Positions 50,395 through 57,138 of a stretch of DNA of 64,000 nucleotides are shown here, one piece after another. The stretch covers positions 1-64,000 of the forward strand of contig CAMHKQ010000008.1 in NCBI GenBank assembly GCA_946185745.1, read 5' to 3'. Below the pieces are notes generated by a model that saw only the letters and a list, made by a program, of their open reading frames with translations, was not told the DNA's origin and ran no database searches. The first letter of the stretch is position 1; every line of letters begins with the position of its first letter. The position numbers and the translations under genes were made by a program. This stretch comes from an uncultured Bacteroidales bacterium. Lineage in GTDB: Bacteria > Bacteroidota > Bacteroidia > Bacteroidales > UBA932.

Positions 50395-51714
50395 ATGAAT
50401 AGAACTTTGATGCTTGGCGCCACGCTGATTGCCGCCGCTTTCGTTGTCTCTGCATGCGGAAACCGCGCAGAAAAAGAATGGAACCTTGTCTGGGAGGAGA
50501 ACTTTAACGGCACCGTCCTGGACGGGGGCTCCTGGACCCGGGCGACCCGTGGAGAGAGCGACTGGGATGATATGATGTCGCTCAGGGAAGACCTTGCATA
50601 TGTCGAAGACGGCCAGCTGGTCCTGCTGGGCAAAGTAGGAGGCGAGGCTGATGACACGCCCTTCGTCACCGGCGGCGTTTCCAGCTGCGGGAAGAAGTCT
50701 TTCCGGGAGGCCCGCATCGAAATCAAGGCCAAATTCAACTGCGCAGACGGCTTCTGGCCGGCACTCTGGCTCATGCCGGACTGCGATCTCCCGCAACCGG
50801 AATACGCGGAAATTGATATCATGGAGCATCTGAATTCAGACAACTTCGTCTATCAGACCGTGCATTCCCGCTACACTCTGGACGGAGGAGAAGAGCCGCC
50901 AAAATACGCCACCGCTGAAATTGACAAAGACGGATGGAACATCTATGCTGTGGAAGTGTACCGCGACAGCGTCTGCCTGTTCACCAACGGTGTAAAAACC
51001 CTCACCTATCCCCGTCTGGAAGGCGTGGAGCACCAATTCCTCTGGGCCGATTACCCCTTCTACCTCATCCTGTCGAACCAGCTTGGCGGTAACTGGGTAG
51101 GGCCCGTAAGCGCCCCGGAACAACTCCCCTCGGAACTTAGGATAGACTGGATAAAAGTGTACGAAAAGCCCTTCAGGGAGCTCCTGAACGGAAAGGACCT
51201 TTCCGGCTGGAAGGTTGTGCTGAAGGAAGCTGAAGACGAGAAAGCTCCCGCCTTCTCCACGGAAGGAAGAGTCCTCCATATCAGCGGGAAACCCTTCGGC
51301 TATATCAGGACTGAAGAAAAGTATTCAGACTACACCCTTCACCTGGAATGGCGCTGGGCCGGAGAAGATGGAGTGGACGGCGGCATCTTCCATTTCCTGC
51401 AGGGAGAAGACAAGGTGTGGCCGCTGGGGGTTCAGCTGCAGATGACGCCCCGGGACATGGGCCTTCTCATGGGAGGCATCCCGATGGACGGGGCGGAAGG
51501 GCCGTTCTACCGCAAACCACGCCTGGTGGAAGACAGCCCCGAAAAGCCCGTCGGCGAGTGGAACGAGATGGAATTTGTCTGCCGGAAAGGCGTCATCAAG
51601 GCCTTCCACAACGGCGTCCTCGTGAACGAAGCCCGAAGCGAGGCGACTGAAGGCTACATCGGCATCCAGTCCGAAGGCGGCGCGATGGACATTCGCAATC
51701 TTTGGATCAGATAG
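50395..51714 (+). CDS. GH16 glucanase fused to DUF1080 domain, lipoprotein
   Basis: Lipoprotein (FVVSACGN) with a GH16 laminarinase/lichenase-type catalytic domain (about 28-258): the signature EIDIMEH gives nucleophile E139, D141 and acid/base E144, and WPALWLMPD precedes it. From about residue 262 a DUF1080 (3-keto-disaccharide hydrolase/LamG-like) domain follows: FRELLNGKDLSGWKVV, GGIFHFLQG, GEWNEMEFVCRKGVIKAFHNGVLVN and IGIQSEGGAMDIRNLWI. A likely beta-1,3- or mixed-linkage glucanase; the second domain may bind or process released sugars. Convergent with the starch operon. Confidence 0.85.
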   Translation: MNRTLMLGATLIAAAFVVSACGNRAEKEWNLVWEENFNGTVLDGGSWTRATRGESDWDDMMSLREDLAYVEDGQLVLLGKVGGEADDTPFVTGGVSSCGKKSFREARIEIKAKFNCADGFWPALWLMPDCDLPQPEYAEIDIMEHLNSDNFVYQTVHSRYTLDGGEEPPKYATAEIDKDGWNIYAVEVYRDSVCLFTNGVKTLTYPRLEGVEHQFLWADYPFYLILSNQLGGNWVGPVSAPEQLPSELRIDWIKVYEKPFRELLNGKDLSGWKVVLKEAEDEKAPAFSTEGRVLHISGKPFGYIRTEEKYSDYTLHLEWRWAGEDGVDGGIFHFLQGEDKVWPLGVQLQMTPRDMGLLMGGIPMDGAEGPFYRKPRLVEDSPEKPVGEWNEMEFVCRKGVIKAFHNGVLVNEARSEATEGYIGIQSEGGAMDIRNLWIR

Positions 51715-51850
51715 CGGCGGCGGATAGCGGAGCATCTCACTGCTGCGGAGAGGGGCGGCTCGACTTGCGAAGGAAGCCGGTGCCGGCGGCTTCCTGAAGT
51801 TCGAGAGCCGCCCCTCCCCGGCAGCAGCGAAACGCTCCGCCGCCAGGCCA
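51715..51850. repeat. Nested palindrome filling the GH16/GH13 intergenic gap
   Basis: Four nested perfect stems: 9 bp (51716-51724 with 51836-51844), 7 bp (51740-51746 with 51821-51827), 12 bp (51750-51761 with 51805-51816) and 8 bp (51772-51779 with 51787-51794), loop of 7 nt. It lies between two convergent genes and may terminate both, although there is no T-run. Confidence 0.8.
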
Positions 51851-53764
51851 TCAGAACTCCACGATGAGTATGGACTGGGGCGCTACGGACAGGCCGGCGG
51901 AGGGGTTAACCTTCGCACCGGTTATCACGTCGGTACCCTCGACGAGACCGCCGTTGATTTCAGCGTAGTGGTCCCAGGGAATGGTGTGCGGTTCGGAAGA
52001 GTTGTTCACGAACACGAATACGGTGTCGGTGCCGTCGTAACGGAAGAAGGCGTAGGTGTTGTCACGCGTGAGGAAATGCATGGTCTTGCCGTCGTGAAGC
52101 ACAGGGGTGTTCTTGCGCCACTGGAACAGCTTGGCGGTAAAGTCATACAGCTCGGGCGATACCGTGCGCGGATAGGGTGCGGGAGCATAGTAGTCCATAG
52201 CCCTGCCCTCGGCGGTGAAGAGGTCGGGAACGGTGATGTCCGCCTTCCAGCCGCCGGGGAAATCGGCGCGCTTGGAGCCGTCATGCCAGTTGTCGTATGC
52301 GCGGCTGAAGAGCATCTCGTCACCGTTGTAGAGCTGCGGAATGCCGCGGACGGTGGCGAGCAGGCCGAGCGCCATGCGCATCTTGTCGGGATTGGCACGG
52401 AAAGTGTCGCCGAGACGGTTGTGGTCGTGGTTGGCGAGGAAAGTCATCATGTGCGACAGGTCGTGATAGGTGGCGTCGTGGCTAAGGGCCTCATAGACAC
52501 GGGTGAGACCACGTCCCCACATATTCTCGTCGCCATCCTCACAGAGACCGGCCACAATGGCCTCCTCAAGCGGGAAGTCCATGATGCTGGGCAGATGGCT
52601 GTCGAAACCGTCGGGATTCGCGTTGCCGCCCTGCCAGTAGGCCAGCTGGTCAGCCGTGGAAGTCCAGCACTCCCCTACGATGTTCATCCAGGGATAGTCG
52701 GCAAGCACCGCCTGGCACCAGCGGCTCATGGGCTCCTTCTCGTTGTAGGGATAGGTGTCGACACGCAGGCCGTCGAGCCCGGCAAACTCGATCCACCACA
52801 ATGCCCACTGCTGCAAATACTTGAGCGTGAACGGATTGTCGAGGTTCATATCGGGCATCATGGGAACGAACCAGCCGCCCTCCTGAAGGGCGAGGTCGTA
52901 CTGCGACGCGTTCGGGTCGAAGTTCGTGCTGAACGCGGCGTTCATGTTGGTGTACTCCGGCCACTGGTTGATCCAGTCTTCGAAGGGAAGGTCCTTCATC
53001 ATCCAGTGGAAGGTGCCGCAGTGGTTGGTGACTATGTCCATGATGACCTTGATGCCGCGGGCATGGGCCTGCTCCACCATCTCCTGATAAAGGGCGTTGC
53101 TGCCGAAGCGCGGGTCGATTGCGTAGTGGTCGGTTACCGCGTAGCCGTGGTAGCTCTCGAAATCCTGGTCGTCCTCGAGCACCGGGGTGAGCCAGATGGC
53201 GGTAGCTCCGAGCCCCCCGATGTAGTCAAGATGGTCGATGATGCCCTGGATATCACCGCCGTGGCGGCCGAGATAGACGTCGCGCCCGTCAGGGTCGTTC
53301 ATCCCTTCGATGCGGTCGTTCGACGGGTCGCCGTTGGCGAAGCGGTCGGGGAAGATGAGGTAAATCATGTCCTTCGTACCGAAGCTCTCGCGTGCACCGG
53401 CAGCTTTCCGGCCGATATGGTAGGGAGCCTTCATCACCGGCTTGCCGCCTTCGCTGAACACCAGCCAACCGTCACCCTCGACGCTGCCGGCAACGGTCAC
53501 GTCGACGAAGAGGTAGTTAGGGCTGTCTGCCTTATGTATCTCACTGACTTTCACTCCTTTAAGCCCTTCGAAAGAAACGCTGTAGCGGGAGATTTCAGGG
53601 CCGTTCACCATCAGCTGGAGGCTGTTCTTCATGCCGCTCCACCAGCAGGGAGGCTCCACTTTCACGAGCTGCTCAGCCGTTGCGTCGGCTACGGTCTCGG
53701 GCTTGAATGCGGGCGCGCATGCCGCTATCGCGAGCACTGCGGCCAAAAGGGCTGTCTTCCTCAT
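51851..53764 (-). CDS. GH13 neopullulanase-like glycosidase (SusA-like)
   Basis: 637-residue lipoprotein (VLAIAACAP) with an N-terminal beta-sandwich (about 35-125) as in cyclomaltodextrinases/neopullulanases, then a GH13 barrel. Catalytic residues: nucleophile D336 (GLRVDTYPY), acid/base E365 (IVGECW), D447 (LANHDHNRLGD). In the B. thetaiotaomicron system SusA cleaves imported maltodextrins. A lipobox here leaves open whether it is periplasmic or at the surface. Its start overlaps the end of the upstream GH13 gene (ATGA). Confidence 0.87.
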   Translation of the reverse strand: MRKTALLAAVLAIAACAPAFKPETVADATAEQLVKVEPPCWWSGMKNSLQLMVNGPEISRYSVSFEGLKGVKVSEIHKADSPNYLFVDVTVAGSVEGDGWLVFSEGGKPVMKAPYHIGRKAAGARESFGTKDMIYLIFPDRFANGDPSNDRIEGMNDPDGRDVYLGRHGGDIQGIIDHLDYIGGLGATAIWLTPVLEDDQDFESYHGYAVTDHYAIDPRFGSNALYQEMVEQAHARGIKVIMDIVTNHCGTFHWMMKDLPFEDWINQWPEYTNMNAAFSTNFDPNASQYDLALQEGGWFVPMMPDMNLDNPFTLKYLQQWALWWIEFAGLDGLRVDTYPYNEKEPMSRWCQAVLADYPWMNIVGECWTSTADQLAYWQGGNANPDGFDSHLPSIMDFPLEEAIVAGLCEDGDENMWGRGLTRVYEALSHDATYHDLSHMMTFLANHDHNRLGDTFRANPDKMRMALGLLATVRGIPQLYNGDEMLFSRAYDNWHDGSKRADFPGGWKADITVPDLFTAEGRAMDYYAPAPYPRTVSPELYDFTAKLFQWRKNTPVLHDGKTMHFLTRDNTYAFFRYDGTDTVFVFVNNSSEPHTIPWDHYAEINGGLVEGTDVITGAKVNPSAGLSVAPQSILIVEF

Positions 53765-55074
53765 TTCTTCAGGAGCATGTACTGGTATTCCGAAAGGGCG
53801 AGATCCTCGCCCAGAGTAATCTTTTCACCGCTGCGCAGATCGTCCACGGTGAGGCCTTCCCAGCCTTCGGGGGTCTTGATTATGCGGCCTTCCGGGCGCA
53901 CGTTCACCACCACGAGGAAGTCACCGGCCTTCTGCAGCGCCAGCACGTCGTCGGTGCTGAAGGACTTGTTGTCGGGGCCGTGGATTTCGGGATAGTCACG
54001 GAAGATGTGGAGCATCTGCCTGTACTCGCCGCGCACGTCGGGATTCGCTGTCCAGTCTACCGGCACGTATTCGAAGAAGTTGATGCGGTCGGGATAGGCC
54101 ACCTCCTGCTCGCCGTAGAGCAGGGCCGCGCCGTTCATGAAGATGGCCGCAGCGTAGGCGGCAAGGGCGCCCTGATGGCCGCCGAATTCGTCGACAGTGG
54201 AGCGTTTCGTGGCCTCGTCGTGGTTGGTGGTGAAACGGAGCTTGAGCTTGCCGGCAGGCACCTGCGAGTACTCCTCTTCCTCAACCCTGAGCAGCTCCCG
54301 CACGGAAGAATCCCTGCAGAAAACGTCCCTGAGGGCTGCCATGTATTCCCAGGCGTAGTTGAGATCGAAACCGGAGGTGAAATTCTCAATCTTGTGGCCC
54401 TCGGCCAGCATCAGTATCGGGCGTCCCGCTTTTTCGCGCAGGGTCGAGATGCACTCCGCCCAGAAATCCGCAGGCACTTCATCGGCCACGTCGCAGCGGA
54501 AACCGTCCACGCCGCATTCCGTAATCCAGAACAGCATGCTCTCGGTCATGCGCTTGCGCATGTCGCGGTTGTCGTAGTTGAGGTCGGCCACGTCGGTCCA
54601 GTCGGTGCCGGCGGGATAGATGATCTCGCCCTTGGCGTCTTTGGTGTACCAGTCGTCGTGGCCTTCGGCCAGCCATTTGCTGTCCCACGCGGTGTGGTTA
54701 GCCACCCAGTCCATGATGAACGCCATGCCGCGGGCGTGGCATTCACGCACCAGCAGCTTGAAGTCGTCGATGGTGCCGAATTCGGGATTGACAGCGGTAT
54801 AGTTGGCTATGCTGTAGGGGGAATTCTTGCTCTTCACCTGCCCTATCGGATAGATGGGCATGATCCATACCACGTTGGTGCCCAGGCTCCGGATGGAGTC
54901 GAGCTGCGGAATTACCGCGAGGAGCGAGGCGCTGTCGGCGAATACCCGGGGATTCACCTGATACATTATCACCTGTTCGGGAACCGGCATTATGTATTCC
55001 GGCTGGGGTTCGGCCTTGGGCTTGCAGGCAAACAGAGCAAGCGCGGCGGCAAATATGGGAAACAGCTTTTTCAT
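53761..55074 (-). CDS. GH13 alpha-amylase-family lipoprotein
   Basis: 437-residue compact GH13 enzyme with a lipobox (ALALFACKP) and no obvious accessory domain. Catalytic residues: D195 (GFRCDVADE), E225 (LMLAEGHK), D286 (TTNHDEAT). The barrel starts YQVNPRVFADSASLLAVIPQL and ends with a C-terminal beta domain. Specificity within GH13 cannot be told from the motifs; position in the sus operon points to maltodextrin. Confidence 0.87.
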   Translation of the reverse strand: MKKLFPIFAAALALFACKPKAEPQPEYIMPVPEQVIMYQVNPRVFADSASLLAVIPQLDSIRSLGTNVVWIMPIYPIGQVKSKNSPYSIANYTAVNPEFGTIDDFKLLVRECHARGMAFIMDWVANHTAWDSKWLAEGHDDWYTKDAKGEIIYPAGTDWTDVADLNYDNRDMRKRMTESMLFWITECGVDGFRCDVADEVPADFWAECISTLREKAGRPILMLAEGHKIENFTSGFDLNYAWEYMAALRDVFCRDSSVRELLRVEEEEYSQVPAGKLKLRFTTNHDEATKRSTVDEFGGHQGALAAYAAAIFMNGAALLYGEQEVAYPDRINFFEYVPVDWTANPDVRGEYRQMLHIFRDYPEIHGPDNKSFSTDDVLALQKAGDFLVVVNVRPEGRIIKTPEGWEGLTVDDLRSGEKITLGEDLALSEYQYMLLKK

Positions 55075-55076
55075 AT

Positions 55077-57074
55077 TTAGTAGAGTTTGAATACGATTGA
55101 TGAATACGGGTCGAGAACCAGCTTGGATCCGCTCTTCTCGGCCTTTCCGAGGATGACGACGGGCTTGGACATGTCGTCGGTCATGGTGATGGTCTTGACG
55201 GCAGCGGTTACATTGTGCACGACAAGCATCTTGTGCCCGGCAGAATCGGTCATGTACCAGGCGGCCAAGGTCTGGTCGGAGATGGAAGTGCAGGCGCTCA
55301 TAGTGCCTTCCGCGAGTGCGAGATAGGTGTTGCGGGCCCTCGAGAAGGCCTTGTAGACGTTCAGGACGGATGTGTTGTCATTCTCCTGAGTCTTCACGGA
55401 GAATGCGCTTCCCTTGAGGTCGGAGATGGTTTTTCCGCCAAGCCGGTTGTCCGCCCACGCGCCTCCGTCCCAGTTCACGGGCGTGCGCACATACTCGTCT
55501 CCCCCGCTCTTGCTGCCGTAATAGCCCAGTTCCTCTCCCTGGTAGATGTAGGGCTTGCCGGGAGCGGTGAGGAGGATGGCGCCGGCCTGCTTTTCCTTGG
55601 CGGAGGACTTTCCGAGCACTTCGCCGGTGCGGTCTTCGTCGTGGTTGGAGAGCTTCAGGGAATTCACGTTGCCCGAGCCGGAAAAGACGGCCTGATGAGC
55701 GAGCAGCTCGTTTACGAAGGCCTGGCCGGTGCGGGTGCCGTTGAGGGTTTCGCCGAGGCGCCACCAGAAGCTGAAGTTGAACACCGAAGGAAGCCCTTCG
55801 AGATAAGTGGAATACGGGCACTTGGAGTCGTTGTACTCGTTGAAGACCTCACCCACCATGTACATGTCGTCACTGTGGCCGGCGGCCTTGTAGGTGGCGT
55901 TGCAGTGCTGGTACCATTCCGACAGGAACGCCTTGTTGGAAGCGTTGTTCCAGGAGCTCAGGCCGCCGCAGATGTGCTTCACGGCATCGAGCCTGAGGCC
56001 GTCCACCCCCATGTTTATCCACTTGTCGGCAGATGCCGCGATGTCCTGGAAGGATTGCGAGGAGCCGAAGCTGGAAGGGCTGCCGTAATTGAGGTCAGGC
56101 ATGGAGGTGCTGAATGCGCCCATGTAATATACGGTGCCGCCCCCGGAGACGTTGGAGAGCTCGATGCGGTAGCGGCCGGAACCGCTGAAGCTGATGTCGG
56201 CGCCTTCCGCCACCAGCGTCATGGGCGTCCCGGGCACGAGGGTGGTGTTCCCCGGCATGGCGCCGTACTTGGAGCCGCTGTCCCAGTTGGGATATTTCCT
56301 GACCAGCATTCCGCAGTCGCCGGAGATGTCCATGACCAGATACGGATTGCCGCCGTTCTCCACGAACTTCACGGACTTGCCGTCCTTTCCGGGCTCCCAG
56401 TACCAAAGGTTCCAGCTGGAAGTACCATTGGTGACCGCCTCGGTGGTGGAGCTTATCGTCATAACGGGGGAAGTGCTGGAGATGCTCTTCCATTCACTTG
56501 AATTATAGGTGGTTCCGGCGAGCATCGGGAACTTGGAATAATCGGAGGCAGGATTGGCGGAGATGAAATAATAGCCGCGATAGGGGCTGTTTTCGTCCGC
56601 TATGGCCTTTTTGAACCAGGCATTGCCGGCTCCGGAATGGTTCAGGACGTAGTCGAGGTAAATCTTTATGCCCTTGGCATGGGCCGCGTCCACCATATTC
56701 TTGAAATCGGCCTCGGTTCCGAACATCGGGTTAAGGCTGTAGTAGTCGTCCACGTCGTAGCCATGGTACGAACTTGTCGCCTGTACGGGAGACAGCCACA
56801 GCGCCGTGACGCCCATGGCATCGAGATAATCGAGCTTGGAAGTGATGCCTCTGAAGTCTCCGATGCCGTCGCCGTCGGAGTCGCAGAAGCTGTACACCAG
56901 CAGCTGGTAGGTAGTGGAGGACCGCTTTACGCCGTCGAAGGCGTCGTCGATTGCGACAAGCTGGCCGTCATCGGTATTTACGGGCGTTACGTCCGGTTCC
57001 TCGCATCTGGAGGCGCACAGCACAAGGGCAAGCGCTGCGAATACCGGAAAGACTGTATTCCTGATCGTTTTCAT
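55077..57074 (-). CDS. SusG-like GH13 alpha-amylase with CBM58-like insertion
   Basis: 665-residue surface lipoprotein candidate (VLCASRCEE). GH13 barrel with nucleophile D363 (GLRLDAVKH), acid/base E409 (MVGEVFNE) and D479 (LSNHDEDRT). An insertion of about 115 residues in the B domain (about 215-330, from SWNLWYWEPGKDGKS to TVYYMGAFSTSMPDLNYG) matches the CBM58 starch-binding insertion of B. thetaiotaomicron SusG. Expected role: first cleavage of starch at the cell surface before import by SusC. A hairpin separates it from the upstream SusE/F-like gene. Confidence 0.9.
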   Translation of the reverse strand: MKTIRNTVFPVFAALALVLCASRCEEPDVTPVNTDDGQLVAIDDAFDGVKRSSTTYQLLVYSFCDSDGDGIGDFRGITSKLDYLDAMGVTALWLSPVQATSSYHGYDVDDYYSLNPMFGTEADFKNMVDAAHAKGIKIYLDYVLNHSGAGNAWFKKAIADENSPYRGYYFISANPASDYSKFPMLAGTTYNSSEWKSISSTSPVMTISSTTEAVTNGTSSWNLWYWEPGKDGKSVKFVENGGNPYLVMDISGDCGMLVRKYPNWDSGSKYGAMPGNTTLVPGTPMTLVAEGADISFSGSGRYRIELSNVSGGGTVYYMGAFSTSMPDLNYGSPSSFGSSQSFQDIAASADKWINMGVDGLRLDAVKHICGGLSSWNNASNKAFLSEWYQHCNATYKAAGHSDDMYMVGEVFNEYNDSKCPYSTYLEGLPSVFNFSFWWRLGETLNGTRTGQAFVNELLAHQAVFSGSGNVNSLKLSNHDEDRTGEVLGKSSAKEKQAGAILLTAPGKPYIYQGEELGYYGSKSGGDEYVRTPVNWDGGAWADNRLGGKTISDLKGSAFSVKTQENDNTSVLNVYKAFSRARNTYLALAEGTMSACTSISDQTLAAWYMTDSAGHKMLVVHNVTAAVKTITMTDDMSKPVVILGKAEKSGSKLVLDPYSSIVFKLY

Positions 57075-57090
57075 GCTCCTGCGTATTTGG

Positions 57091-57128
57091 ATAAAAAGGA
57101 GACTGGAGTCCGGTCAGGGGCTCCAGTC
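57091..57128 (-). terminator. Hairpin with T-run between SusE/F-like and SusG-like genes
   Basis: On the minus strand GACTGGAG (57121-57128) pairs with CTCCAGTC (57101-57108), 12-nt loop with further C-G pairing, followed by TCCTTTTTAT. Probable partial terminator or mRNA-stabilising end inside the sus operon. Confidence 0.6.
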
Positions 57129-57138
57129 CAAAAAGGGT

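Noticed and set aside
51968..53995. 675-codon plus-strand frame opposite a GH13 gene
   Set aside because: Antisense shadow; composition biased and no domain.
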